Positions 1 through 8,472 of a stretch of 64,000 bases of DNA are shown here, piece after piece (within the stretch, counting starts at the first letter, position 1; every line of letters begins with the position of its first letter). This stretch comes from Sphingobacteriaceae bacterium. GTDB taxonomy: Bacteria; Bacteroidota; Bacteroidia; B-17B0; Aurantibacillaceae. The notes under the pieces were generated by a model that saw only the letters and a list, made by a program, of their open reading frames with translations, made no database searches and was not told the DNA's origin. The DNA is taken from positions 1,488,001 through 1,552,000 of the forward strand of contig NVQB01000001.1 in the NCBI GenBank assembly GCA_002319075.1, written 5' to 3'. The translations under genes were made by a program, and so were the position numbers.

Positions 1-350
1 GCAATCGTTCCAACTGAGATATTTCCACCATAATACCCTAGAGAACTTGTAGCAGAAGCCAGGTATGATAAATCGTTTGCCGCAGAGGCCAGGTTAATAT
101 TTGCTTGTGGATAATTTGCATTAGAAGTGGTAGCAGCAGTGTAACTTCTTACAAGATTGCTGAAAGTTGTAATAGTTGCATAGTTCCAGCTCACATCGGC
201 TCCTGAAGCTCCCGATGTTGTTGCTATTGAATCACAACGGTACATTTGATATGTTTCGCCATTAGCAGGCGCATGATTTGCCTGTGTAAGCTGTGCGTTC
301 ACAGCAACTACAGCGAAAAAAGAAAGAATAGTAAAGTAAATTTTTTTCAT
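1..350 (-). CDS. Secreted T9SS-type protein, N-terminal part (cut by window edge)
   Basis: Only the first about 116 codons are present. The gene starts at the ATG at 350 and runs off the window's left end. The product begins MKKIYFTILSFFAVVAVNAQ, a signal peptide with likely cleavage after NAQ. The mature start (LTQANHAPANGETY, then a Ser/Thr/Ala-rich stretch with SGADVSWNYA) resembles the mature start of the protein at 18102-19169, which carries a T9SS sorting domain, so the two look like paralogues. The C-terminus and any sorting domain lie outside the window. A -7 box at 372-379 sits 21 nt upstream. Exported surface protein is an inference; substrate unknown. Confidence 0.75.
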   Translation of the reverse strand, partial: MKKIYFTILSFFAVVAVNAQLTQANHAPANGETYQMYRCDSIATTSGASGADVSWNYATITTFSNLVRSYTAATTSNANYPQANINLASAANDLSYLASATSSLGYYGGNISVGTI

Positions 351-371
351 AGAAAAGTTATTAGGTTTATT

Positions 372-379
372 CAAAAATA
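372..379 (-). promoter_or_regulatory. -7 promoter box (TATTTTTG on minus strand)
   Basis: CAAAAATA on the plus strand reads TATTTTTG on the minus strand and matches the Bacteroidota -7 consensus TAnnTTTG. It lies 21 nt before the ATG at 350. A TTG (CAA at 399-401) lies 19 nt further upstream at the -33 position. Confidence 0.5.
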
Positions 380-433
380 TGAAAAAAACAGGCAACCCCA
401 ACAGCCACTCGTCGAAAAGCGGCAGTAAATAGA

Positions 434-1651
434 TTATTTTAACAAAAGCGAACTGTCTCCATAACTCAAAAACCGGAAATTATGTTCTAATGCATAGTCG
501 TAAACACGGCGCCAATCATCACCAACGATTGCACCAATAAGCAGTAGAAGCGTGCTTTGCGGCTGATGAAAATTTGTTATAATCCCTTTTATGATTTTTA
601 GTTCGTATGGAGCTGCGATCAATATTTGCGTGTGACAAACGAGTTGCGTCAACTTATGCTTGTCCATCCACAAAAGCAGGGCTTCAAGACTCTCGCTAAC
701 ACTTACCATTTGATCTTCGAGATCATAAACTTCCCACTGAGTAATTTCCAACTCGTGTAAACTTATATTTTTATTATGGAAAGCTTTTAAACCCATCCAA
801 TAAAGACTTTCGAGCGTTCTCGACGAAGTTGTACCTACAGCTATAATTTTTTTTTCGGGGCTGCTTTTTAATAATACCTCAATTGCGTCTCTCGATACAT
901 CTATCCATTCTGCATGCATATCATGCCCCTGCATGCTTGCCGATTTTACAGGCTTAAAAGTGCCTGCTCCTACATGTAGCGTAACGGATAAAGTTGGAAT
1001 CGATTTTTCTTCCAGTGTCTGAAGTACTTCTGTTGTAAAGTGCAGTCCTGCGGTCGGCGCTGCTACCGAACCTTCCGTTTTAGCGTAAACAGTCTGGTAC
1101 CGCTCCTGGTCGCTTACGGTGCTTTCTCTTTTTAAATAAGGAGGAATTGGCGTCTGTCCAAATAACTCAAGCACTTCTGAAAATTGAAGGTCCGATGGTT
1201 CCCACGAAAACTCTATGAGTACATTCAAGTCCTTACGCTCAATGAGATCGGCTTTTAGCGTAATAGCGTTTTTATGAAGAAACAAGCTTTCCTCTTTCCA
1301 TTTTTTCAGATTTCCTACGAGACAATTCCATCTTATGGATTTTTGCGCAGACATGGCTACCGTTAGCTCTAATTCCTGATTATGAGGTTCAAGACAAAAT
1401 ATCTCTATGCCTTGTCCTTTTAAATTGACGAACTCAAGGCGGGCATTAATGACTTTGGTGGTATTAAAAACAAGAAGAGAGTTTTCAGGTAAAAACGAAC
1501 CGATATTTTTGAAAACAGCTTCTTCAATTTTTTTATCCTTATAAACCAAGAGCTTTGATTCATCCCTCTTTTCAAGGGGATAGGCTGCTATTTTCTCTAC
1601 AGGTAAATTGTAAGTGAAATCCTGAATGGAAATATCTTTAGGATGCGGCAC
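434..1651 (-). CDS. queA: S-adenosylmethionine:tRNA ribosyltransferase-isomerase
   Basis: QueA moves the ribosyl part of SAM onto preQ1 in tRNA, giving epoxyqueuosine at wobble position 34 (cytoplasmic, queuosine pathway). Family hallmarks are visible: an N-terminal FTYNLPVEKIAAYPLEKRDESK segment, LLVFNTTKVINARLE, SVAAPTAGLHFT, TLHVGAGTFKPV, GTTSSRTLESL, TNFHQPQSTLLLL and a C-terminal RFLSYGDSSLL. At 405 residues it is longer than the usual about 340-350, because of roughly 50 extra residues before TNFHQP; I recall this long form from other Bacteroidota. The start is a GTG (MPHPKD). It lies 5 bp downstream of kdsB and is probably co-transcribed with it. Confidence 0.95.
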   Translation of the reverse strand: MPHPKDISIQDFTYNLPVEKIAAYPLEKRDESKLLVYKDKKIEEAVFKNIGSFLPENSLLVFNTTKVINARLEFVNLKGQGIEIFCLEPHNQELELTVAMSAQKSIRWNCLVGNLKKWKEESLFLHKNAITLKADLIERKDLNVLIEFSWEPSDLQFSEVLELFGQTPIPPYLKRESTVSDQERYQTVYAKTEGSVAAPTAGLHFTTEVLQTLEEKSIPTLSVTLHVGAGTFKPVKSASMQGHDMHAEWIDVSRDAIEVLLKSSPEKKIIAVGTTSSRTLESLYWMGLKAFHNKNISLHELEITQWEVYDLEDQMVSVSESLEALLLWMDKHKLTQLVCHTQILIAAPYELKIIKGIITNFHQPQSTLLLLIGAIVGDDWRRVYDYALEHNFRFLSYGDSSLLLK

Positions 1652-1656
1652 GAAAC

Positions 1657-2400
1657 TTATGCTATGTTCATTAATCTGAGAACCTTTTCAATATCTTCAG
1701 GAGTATCTACGCAATGACTGTCAAAAGCTGTCTCCGCACAGGTAATTTTATAACCATGTTCGAGCCACCTCAGCTGCTCCAGAGATTCTGCAATTTCCAG
1801 TGAAGATGGTTTTAAATTGGTTATTTTTTGAAGGATATCAACGCGGTAAGCATACATCCCAACGTGACGGTAATAGTCAAAATGCTTATGCCATTCTTTT
1901 TCGTCTTTATTTTTTATAGCCGGAATAACGTTCCTGCTAAAATAGAGTGCTTCTTTGTTTGTATTCAGAACAATCTTTACTTCTCCTTTGTCAAAAAGCA
2001 CATCATGATCTGAACATTTGATCATTTGAGTAGCAATTTCTACACTTCCGGTACAGATCTCAGCTAGGGAGCTGATCTGGTCGGGATGAATAAAGGGTTC
2101 ATCGCCCTGAATGTTTATGACATACTTAAAAAGTTTTCCGTGATTCTGGTAGGCTTCAAAACAACGGTCAGTGCCACTTGGATGGTCTGCACGGGTAATA
2201 ACTACAGGAGCTCCGAAATTTTTTGCATGTAGCGCAATTCGCTCATCATCTGTGGCTATAATCACTTCATCCAGCAATTCAGATTTCATAGTTTGCTCAT
2301 AAACCCTTTGAAGCATCGACTTGCCTTTAATGATGGCCAAAGGTTTGCCGGGAAAACGGGTAGAAGCGTAACGCGCGGGAATTATTCCTAAAATTGACAT
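1657..2400 (-). CDS. kdsB: 3-deoxy-manno-octulosonate cytidylyltransferase
   Basis: Activates Kdo with CTP to CMP-Kdo for transfer to lipid A, so it implies an LPS-bearing outer membrane. The 247-residue length fits the family. The nucleotidyltransferase start GIIPARYASTRFPGKPL is intact, followed by ATDDERI, SGTDRCFEA, INIQGDEPFI and the late HVGMYAYR and SLEIAESLEQLRWLEHGYKI segments characteristic of KdsB. It is the first gene of a kdsB-queA operon (6 nt between the stop codon and the queA start). A -7 box is at 2442-2449. Confidence 0.97.
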   Translation of the reverse strand: MSILGIIPARYASTRFPGKPLAIIKGKSMLQRVYEQTMKSELLDEVIIATDDERIALHAKNFGAPVVITRADHPSGTDRCFEAYQNHGKLFKYVINIQGDEPFIHPDQISSLAEICTGSVEIATQMIKCSDHDVLFDKGEVKIVLNTNKEALYFSRNVIPAIKNKDEKEWHKHFDYYRHVGMYAYRVDILQKITNLKPSSLEIAESLEQLRWLEHGYKITCAETAFDSHCVDTPEDIEKVLRLMNIA

Positions 2401-2441
2401 TGTAAAAAAAAATTAAATTCCCAATATTGGGGAAGAATGGA

Positions 2442-2449
2442 CAAAAATA
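2442..2449 (-). promoter_or_regulatory. -7 promoter box for kdsB-queA
   Basis: CAAAAATA on the plus strand is TATTTTTG on the minus strand (TAnnTTTG), 41 nt upstream of the kdsB ATG in the divergent gap to the gene at 2490. No good -33 TTG at the right spacing. Confidence 0.4.
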
Positions 2450-2489
2450 ACTAAAAAGTATTATCTATTTTTATTGTTTTCAAAAGCTT

Positions 2490-3338
2490 GTGAAGTACAC
2501 TATTTCTATATTCTCTCTGATTCTCGCCTCTTTTATACTTGCGTTTAAGAGTGCCAACGATATTAAGCCGGCAAGGATCCTACACCAGATGTACGACTCC
2601 ATAAAAACCATTAAGACATTAAAGGAAAAAGTGAAAGCGATGGAACGCGTGGAATCTAAGTTTGTTACCGCGAGTTCTGAAATAAAGGTGCAGACGCACC
2701 CCCGAAAAGTTTATTTTAATAACAGGGATAAAAAAGTGGAGGTTTTGTTTGATGGCGAAATTTCCGCGCACAAAGCTTTGGTAAAAGTTCATACTTTTCC
2801 TTATCTCACTTTAACGCTGGATCCCAGTGGAAACATCATGCGTAAAAACCAACATTATTCTTTAAATGAATTAGGTTTCGAATTCATAGGAAAGTCTATA
2901 GCACTTACTATCAGTAAAGACAAAGAAGGTGGCCTGGCTAATTTTTCTTACCTCGGAAAAGTGATGAAAAACGGGTACAATTGTTATCTTTTAGAATATG
3001 AAAATAAAAATTATGCCTACACAAACTATACTGTTGGAGAAAAAGAAACCGCAAGCATCATCTCTTTAAAACTTTGCGTTAATGATTATTTATTGCGTTA
3101 CAAAAATGATCTTTTAAACGACTTTGGTTTTCTAAAAAAAGGTACCGTCTTAAAAGTACCAACACTTTATTGCAAAAAAGCAATACTCTATATCGACGAT
3201 AGACTAATGCTTCCTGTAGCTCTCAGTCTTTACGACGATATTGGCCTATTCGAAAACTACGAATACACCAACATCGAAATAAACAAAGGCTTTAAACCTG
3301 ACGAATTTTCGAAAGACTTTAAAGATTACGGATTTTAG
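2490..3338 (+). CDS. Secreted DUF1571-like protein
   Basis: A 282-residue exported protein of unknown function. It starts at GTG 2490; no ATG fits before the signal peptide (MKYTISIFSLILASFILAFKS). The body has an Ile/Lys-rich helix (YDSIKTIKTLKEKVKAMER) followed by beta-rich segments such as KVQTHPRKVYFNNRDKKVEV and KKAILYIDDRLMLPVALSLY. This pattern, a helix plus a LolA/LppX-like half barrel beginning with a KMKxRxP-style strand, resembles DUF1571, which is common in Bacteroidota. The assignment is by eye only. It is divergent from kdsB and convergent with the M42 peptidase. Confidence 0.7.
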   Translation: MKYTISIFSLILASFILAFKSANDIKPARILHQMYDSIKTIKTLKEKVKAMERVESKFVTASSEIKVQTHPRKVYFNNRDKKVEVLFDGEISAHKALVKVHTFPYLTLTLDPSGNIMRKNQHYSLNELGFEFIGKSIALTISKDKEGGLANFSYLGKVMKNGYNCYLLEYENKNYAYTNYTVGEKETASIISLKLCVNDYLLRYKNDLLNDFGFLKKGTVLKVPTLYCKKAILYIDDRLMLPVALSLYDDIGLFENYEYTNIEINKGFKPDEFSKDFKDYGF

Positions 3339-3419
3339 AGGCGGAGGATGTAAAAACAGAAAATGGCATTTGTAATTTTTCACTTACACAGCTGCATCTT
3401 CCTACCCTTTATATTTTTT

Positions 3420-4373
3420 TTAAAGTTCCTTCATCAAAACTTTGTAAAGTTCAATCATGCCCTCTACATCTTTTTTATGGACTTTTTCATCCGGGGTGTG
3501 AACGTTCTCTTCAGCTGCACCAATAAAGCACCAGTCCCAGGCATACTCCGCCATTTGTAATTCTTTGGCATCGCTGCCGCCACTGCCTTCGATTTCTAAT
3601 TGATAGGCACAGTTATTTTCATCAGCAATTTTAATAATCCTATTTATAAAACTCCTTCTTGGAATTAAACTATCGCGCATGCTAATTACCGGTCCTTTTG
3701 CATAATGCACCCCATCTGAGATCCAGGAAATATCGGAAATCAATCCTTGGTCGATTTTATAATTTTCCTGCAGGTATTTTTGCAGATAAGACACACTTCC
3801 ACCTCCATGCTCTTCCCAGCTGCTAAATACAATTGCACCATTCTTTAATGTTTCTGCAACTTTTAGTGCATTATACATGCCCAAATGATTATCCATATAA
3901 CAACATTGCAAATACTCTTTATCTTCTCTCCAGTCTGGTTTAAATACAAGCTCCGTGCCTCTTTCAAAGTCACGCTTACCTTTGTATTCCAATCTTGAAT
4001 GTCCTGCTTTTTTATCCTCCACAATGGCTAATTCCACTTCTTGCGTGCCCTGGCTGTCGGTGCCCACCAATTTAAAACCATTTTGTAACATGGGGCCTCC
4101 AATTTTTACCAGTTGTTTTCCATAACGCACGGTAAAGCCAATACTGTCCATGTGCGCAAAAATAGCGGTGCGTGGTTTTCCGAAAATTAAAATGATATTA
4201 TCCTGGAACCCTTTTCCATGAATTATCTTTGGTTTGTGCTTCCAGTTTTTCCAATTCTCTTTAATATAGCGCATCAGAAAGTTTTTCATGCCTGCTTCGT
4301 TTCCGCTGGGGGCATGAACTTCAGACATTTCTTTCAATAAGCTGTACTCGTTTTTAATAGTTTCTTTTTTCAT
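3420..4373 (-). CDS. M42-family metallo-aminopeptidase
   Basis: A 317-residue cytoplasmic zinc/cobalt-type peptidase of the M42 (glutamyl aminopeptidase/TET) family. Expected metal ligands are visible in order: H74 and D76 in AHMDSIGF, D161 in MDNHLGM, E187/E188 in SWEEHGGG, D214 in ISDISW and H292 in ENVHTPDE. The usual DDR around the bridging Asp is DNH here, so the second Asp and the Arg are replaced. An APSGNEAGM segment near the N-terminus is also typical. The start ATG (MKKETIK) is clear. It follows the IMPACT gene at 28 bp and is likely co-transcribed. Substrate peptides unknown. Confidence 0.85.
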   Translation of the reverse strand: MKKETIKNEYSLLKEMSEVHAPSGNEAGMKNFLMRYIKENWKNWKHKPKIIHGKGFQDNIILIFGKPRTAIFAHMDSIGFTVRYGKQLVKIGGPMLQNGFKLVGTDSQGTQEVELAIVEDKKAGHSRLEYKGKRDFERGTELVFKPDWREDKEYLQCCYMDNHLGMYNALKVAETLKNGAIVFSSWEEHGGGSVSYLQKYLQENYKIDQGLISDISWISDGVHYAKGPVISMRDSLIPRRSFINRIIKIADENNCAYQLEIEGSGGSDAKELQMAEYAWDWCFIGAAEENVHTPDEKVHKKDVEGMIELYKVLMKEL

Positions 4374-4401
4374 TACTATAAGATTTACTTAGTGATTAAA
4401 A

Positions 4402-5016
4402 CTAAACAAGTTTTACAAACTCTAATTTAGTGGTATATAATTCCGTGAATTTACTTTCTAATTTTTCTGAATGCATTTTTTTTACCTGGAAAATGATGGT
4501 GTTTTTTTCATCGTAAGTTGTCGAACTCATTTTCGCATCGTACTCCTTCAAAAGGCGCATAACCGCACTTAGAGCATCAAATCCAAATTCTATTTTATAC
4601 TCGAACAAAATAAATTGCTCTGTAACAGAAGCTAAAGCGAGTGCTTCTGAGGCGGCATTCTTGTATGCATTTATCAAACCACTGACTCCCAAAAGCGTGC
4701 CTCCAAAATAACGCACAACCACAATTAAAATATTCGTGAGGTCATGCGATTGAATTTGCGCCAATATAGGTTTGCCGGCACTGTTCGAAGGCTCTCCATC
4801 GTCATTACTTCTATACGCTGCTTTATCTGCTCCTAAGCGCCAGGCATAGCAATGATGATTTGCAGAAGGATGCTCTTTTCTTAATGTAGCAAGACAAGTT
4901 TTTATTTCCGGTTCGGTTTTTACCGGAAAGGCGAAAGCCAGGAACTTTGAGCCCCGCTCTTTGGTTATAGCTTCTACCGGAGCAACAATGGTAAAGTAGG
5001 AATCGGAAAAAAGCAT
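4402..5016 (-). CDS. IMPACT/YigZ family protein
   Basis: A 204-residue protein of the YigZ/IMPACT family. The signature core is present: KERGSKFLAFAFPV near residue 20, HPSANHHCYAWR, SNDDGEPSNSAGKPIL, and VVVRYFGGTLLGVSGLINAY. The C-terminal about 70 residues fit the ferredoxin-like second domain. Eukaryotic IMPACT modulates translation through GCN2; the bacterial role is not settled, so no function is claimed. It lies upstream of the M42 peptidase on the same strand and is divergent from the gene at 5102. Confidence 0.93.
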   Translation of the reverse strand: MLFSDSYFTIVAPVEAITKERGSKFLAFAFPVKTEPEIKTCLATLRKEHPSANHHCYAWRLGADKAAYRSNDDGEPSNSAGKPILAQIQSHDLTNILIVVVRYFGGTLLGVSGLINAYKNAASEALALASVTEQFILFEYKIEFGFDALSAVMRLLKEYDAKMSSTTYDEKNTIIFQVKKMHSEKLESKFTELYTTKLEFVKLV

Positions 5017-5101
5017 TGTGAAATCTTATTTTACTTAAATTCGGTTTCAGGAGTTTAATTTGTAAATTTAAACCTAATTTATACAACAATAGAACCCAAT
5101 T

Positions 5102-5812
5102 ATGATAAAGCGTGTAGTGATCCTTCTTGTCTTCTTCTTTTTTCTCAGCCAGGAAAATCATGCCCAGTTTTTGTATTATAAAAGCCCTGATTCACAAACT
5201 GTCAGTCAGTTTAGAGATTCTGCCAACCGGGTAAATAATATTGATTCAAATAGCCTGTTAAGAAAACAATTCAATTACGTTTTAAAATTTTATCCCAAAA
5301 TGCGTGTTAAAACTATCCAGGTGAAGTACACAAAATCGTCAACCATTGCTGTAACCAAGCCTAAATTCGGATCTATCTTTAAACTTCCTCATCAACGCAG
5401 CTACACTATTTATTTTAGCAAACAGACTAAAACCACTATGGATAGTGTTTTGCTGAACAATCTGAGCTTTAACGCGCAATTGGGTATGATTGCCAATCAG
5501 GTAAGCGTTATTGAGGATATGGCCACCGGTGGTTTTTTTAATTTTATTGGCTGGTATTTTAAACACCTTGGTCGTAAAGGAAAAAAAGAAATTCTCCAGG
5601 AAGCTGAACAGAAAACATTGGAAGTAGGACTGGGTTACCAGCTTCTAGCTTACAATAAAGAATGTGAAGAAAAGCTGCAGATCAGCAACTGGCAAAGTAC
5701 AAAAGGCTACGGAAATTATTTTAAACATTATCGTAACATGGCGCTCAGACCTCAAAAGGTCAGTAATTTTATGACCGACCTTCCTGTATACGTGAGCAAT
5801 AACTACAAATAG
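5102..5812 (+). CDS. Secreted protein, possibly an inactivated HExxH-type metalloprotease homologue
   Basis: A 236-residue exported protein: a signal peptide (MIKRVVILLVFFFFLSQENHAQ) and no further membrane span. I do not recognise a named family with certainty. The middle (SVLLNNLSFNAQLGMIANQVSVIEDM, about 115-140) has the shape of the active-site helix in secreted Bacteroidota metalloproteases, but NQVSV (132-136) stands where HExxH would be. The following EAEQKTLEVGLGYQLLAY looks like the segment that carries the third ligand in such proteins. If that is right, the enzyme is catalytically dead. The homology is inferred from pattern memory only. Confidence 0.6.
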   Translation: MIKRVVILLVFFFFLSQENHAQFLYYKSPDSQTVSQFRDSANRVNNIDSNSLLRKQFNYVLKFYPKMRVKTIQVKYTKSSTIAVTKPKFGSIFKLPHQRSYTIYFSKQTKTTMDSVLLNNLSFNAQLGMIANQVSVIEDMATGGFFNFIGWYFKHLGRKGKKEILQEAEQKTLEVGLGYQLLAYNKECEEKLQISNWQSTKGYGNYFKHYRNMALRPQKVSNFMTDLPVYVSNNYK

Positions 5813-5815
5813 ACT

Positions 5816-5930
5816 GAGGATTTAAGGGCCGCAGGACTGAAGGAATGCAGGACTGGAGGGATGCAAGACTTAAGGGATGCAAGACTGAAAAGACGCAAGA
5901 CTGGAGGGATGCAGGACTTAAGGGACACAC
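5816..5930 (+). repeat. Degenerate tandem repeat, about 16-bp unit
   Basis: About six imperfect copies of ATGCAAGACTgrAGGG (variants GCAGGACTGAAGG, ATGCAGGACTGGAGGG, ATGCAAGACTTAAGGG, ACGCAAGACTGGAGGG) directly after the stop of the secreted protein. No coding sense on either strand; open frames here are a by-product of the periodicity. Confidence 0.8.
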
Positions 5931-5950
5931 TATTAAGAGACTAAACATTA

Positions 5951-5984
5951 AAAAAAGGGACGAAATATATTTCGTCCCTTTTTT
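5951..5984. terminator. Bidirectional intrinsic terminator
   Basis: Perfect 16-bp inverted repeat AAAAAAGGGACGAAAT / ATTTCGTCCCTTTTTT around a 2-nt centre, with A and T tracts on both sides. It sits between two convergent genes: the secreted protein (plus) and glutamine synthetase III (minus). Confidence 0.9.
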
Positions 5985-6088
5985 AATAATTGAAGCCGTC
6001 ACTGTTCTTTAGTATCTTTTATCCACGCTCACTTGAATCTCTTCTGTCTTAATTGTCTAAAGTCCCTTCTGGCCTTGTTTTTCTGGCA

Positions 6089-8278
6089 CTAGCGCAGGTA
6101 TAACATTTCTCTGTATTTTGGAAGTGGCCAGGTAGCATCATCTACAATAAATTCCAATTTATCCACTTCGTAACGAATGGTTTCAAAATAAGGTTTTACT
6201 TTATCGCAATATGCATGCGCTTGTTTTTTTGCCGTATCTAAAGTATTGGCGCTTTTACGAGCTTCACGCATTGCTTCCGCAGCTTTAACGATAGTAGTAA
6301 CACGTTGGCTGATTTCTTTAGCAATTTCTAATTGCGTATCAGCAGCAACTTTAAAATCTGCAGCGCTTAAAACATTTTTTAAACCGTTGATGTTATCCAC
6401 CAAAACTTTTTGGTAGGTAATTGCAGCAGGTACAATTTGATTGTTTACCATATCAGCAATGATACGCGATTCGATCTGTATCTTCTTCGTGTAAGTCTCT
6501 AAATAAATTTCGTAACGCGATTCTTGTTCGCGGTGATTTAAAATTCCCAGATTTTCGAAAAGGTGCAATGTTTTTTTGCTGATAAAGGTTTCAAGTGCTC
6601 CCGGAGTTGTAGGAATATTAGACAAGCCGCGTTTTTTAGCTTCTGCTTTCCACTCATCGCCATAACCATTTCCTTCGAAACGAATTTTTTTAGATTCGAT
6701 GATGTACCTTTTTAAAACCTGGAAGATAGCGTCATCTTTCTCCATTTTCTTATCCATCAGAGCATCTACATCCGTTTTGAAATCAATAAGTTGTTGAGCA
6801 ACTATAGTATTCAGAACTGTCATAGGTCCCGCGCAATTCGCAGATGACCCTACAGCACGGAATTCAAATTTATTTCCTGTAAAAGCAAATGGAGAGGTTC
6901 TGTTACGGTCTGTGTTATCCAATAAAATATCAGGAATTTTACCAATGCTTAATTTAAGCGCCGTTTTTTCTTCCGGACTTAATTTTTTATCGCCAACACT
7001 TTTTTCAATTTCATCCAGTACCTTATTTAATTGTTCGCCTAAGAAAACACTCATAATAGCTGGAGGAGCTTCGTTAGCGCCCAAACGGTGATCATTATTT
7101 GCTGAAGCGATACAAGCACGCATTAAATCAGCATGTTCGTAAACTGCTTTTACAGTATTTATGAAGAAAGTAAGGAACTGTAAATTCGTTTTAGGAGTTT
7201 TACCCGGCGATAATAAATTTTTACCCGTATTTGTAGCAAGACTCCAGTTATTGTGTTTACCACTTCCGTTAACTCCGGCGTATGGTTTCTCGTGAAGCAA
7301 TACACGGAAGTTGTGGCGGATTGCCACTTTTTCCATAACGTCCATTAATAATTGATTGTGATCCACTGCGATATTGATCTCTTCAAATACTGGAGCACAC
7401 TCAAATTGAGCAGGTGCTACCTCGTTGTGACGGGTACGTACCGGAATTCCTAATAAATGAGATTCGTATTCAAAATCTTTCATGAAGGCCAAAACACGCT
7501 CAGGAATTGAACCCCAGTAATGATCTTCTAACTGTTGTCCCTTTGCCGAAGCATGTCCGAATAAAGTACGTCCTGTTTGTTGAAGATCGTAGCGGATATT
7601 ATATAAAGCTGCGTCAATTAAAAAGTATTCTTGCTCCCAACCTAAGGTTCCGATAACCTTTGTGACGTTTTTATCAAAATACTGACAAACATCTGTAGCC
7701 GCTTTATCCAAAGCAGATAAAGACTTTAATAAAGGCGTTTTAAAATCTAAAGCCTCACCCGTGTAAGAAACGAAAATGGTCGGAATACATAAAGTGTTAC
7801 CCCAGATAAACGCTGGAGATGTAGGATCCCATGCAGTGTAACCACGGGCTTCGAAAGTACTACGCACGCCACCATTCGGGAAAGAAGAGGCATCAGGCTC
7901 TTGTTGCACCAACTGCGATCCGCTAAAACGTTCTACCGCGCGACCACCGCCAATAGGTTCAAAAAAACCATCATGTTTCTCAGCAGTAGTTCCGGTTAAC
8001 GGTTGAAACCAGTGCGTAAAGTGAGTTACACCTTTGCTTTGTGCCCAGGCTTTCATGCAGGCTGCCACCTGGTCCGCAATCTTACGGTCAAGTGTTACGC
8101 CTTTTTCCATAGCTTCCTGAACGCGGGTAAAGCCTTCTTCGCTTAAAAATTCACGCATGGCATCGATACCAAATACGTTTGCTCCAAAATACTGACTTAC
8201 TTGTTTCTCAGGATAAGTAATGTCGGCAGGTTTGCGATTTACCACTTCCTGCATTGCTGAATTTCTTCTTGTACTCAT
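6089..8278 (-). CDS. glnN: Glutamine synthetase type III
   Basis: Forms glutamine from glutamate, ammonia and ATP. At 729 residues it is the long GSIII form (the Bacteroides enzyme is the same size), not GSI (about 470) or GSII. The GSIII N-terminal domain is present (VSQYFGANVFGIDAMREFL), then GWEQEYFLID, the glutamate-site region RHNEVAPAQFECAPVFEEIN, HEKPYAGVNGSGKHNNWSL, RLGANEAPPAI, DRNRTSPFAFTGNKFEFR and a long helical C-terminus. A -7 box (8319-8326) with -33 TTG lies 40 nt upstream. Monocistronic: terminators or gaps lie on both sides. Confidence 0.97.
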   Translation of the reverse strand: MSTRRNSAMQEVVNRKPADITYPEKQVSQYFGANVFGIDAMREFLSEEGFTRVQEAMEKGVTLDRKIADQVAACMKAWAQSKGVTHFTHWFQPLTGTTAEKHDGFFEPIGGGRAVERFSGSQLVQQEPDASSFPNGGVRSTFEARGYTAWDPTSPAFIWGNTLCIPTIFVSYTGEALDFKTPLLKSLSALDKAATDVCQYFDKNVTKVIGTLGWEQEYFLIDAALYNIRYDLQQTGRTLFGHASAKGQQLEDHYWGSIPERVLAFMKDFEYESHLLGIPVRTRHNEVAPAQFECAPVFEEINIAVDHNQLLMDVMEKVAIRHNFRVLLHEKPYAGVNGSGKHNNWSLATNTGKNLLSPGKTPKTNLQFLTFFINTVKAVYEHADLMRACIASANNDHRLGANEAPPAIMSVFLGEQLNKVLDEIEKSVGDKKLSPEEKTALKLSIGKIPDILLDNTDRNRTSPFAFTGNKFEFRAVGSSANCAGPMTVLNTIVAQQLIDFKTDVDALMDKKMEKDDAIFQVLKRYIIESKKIRFEGNGYGDEWKAEAKKRGLSNIPTTPGALETFISKKTLHLFENLGILNHREQESRYEIYLETYTKKIQIESRIIADMVNNQIVPAAITYQKVLVDNINGLKNVLSAADFKVAADTQLEIAKEISQRVTTIVKAAEAMREARKSANTLDTAKKQAHAYCDKVKPYFETIRYEVDKLEFIVDDATWPLPKYREMLYLR

Positions 8279-8318
8279 TTTTTATAGGGGGTGTTTGGTG
8301 AAATAATCAATTATTCGG

Positions 8319-8326
8319 CAAAATTA
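8319..8326 (-). promoter_or_regulatory. -7 promoter box for glutamine synthetase III
   Basis: CAAAATTA (plus) reads TAATTTTG on the minus strand, matching TAnnTTTG. CAA at 8347-8349 supplies a -33 TTG with 20-nt spacing, the expected distance for the Bacteroidota primary sigma factor. Confidence 0.6.
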
Positions 8327-8423
8327 TGTCAAAAAAAGGGGGGGTGCAAGTGAAAAAAGTGATTTTATTTCAAAAAGAGGTAAATTTTTGAACCGTTTTT
8401 TAACAGGCGCTATTTTTCATAAA

Positions 8424-8455
8424 AAAACCCCTTGTCATTTCTGACAAGGGGTTTT
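8424..8455 (-). terminator. Intrinsic terminator of the T9SS cargo gene
   Basis: A 14-bp stem AAAACCCCTTGTCA / TGACAAGGGGTTTT with loop TTTC. On the minus strand it is followed by a T run, 17 nt after the stop codon at 8473. Confidence 0.9.
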
Positions 8456-8472
8456 AAAATTTGAAATTAGTA

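Noticed and set aside
3363-3560. 65-codon frame on the plus strand
   Set aside because: It overlaps the M42 peptidase 3' end and has no family features; it mirrors the coding strand.
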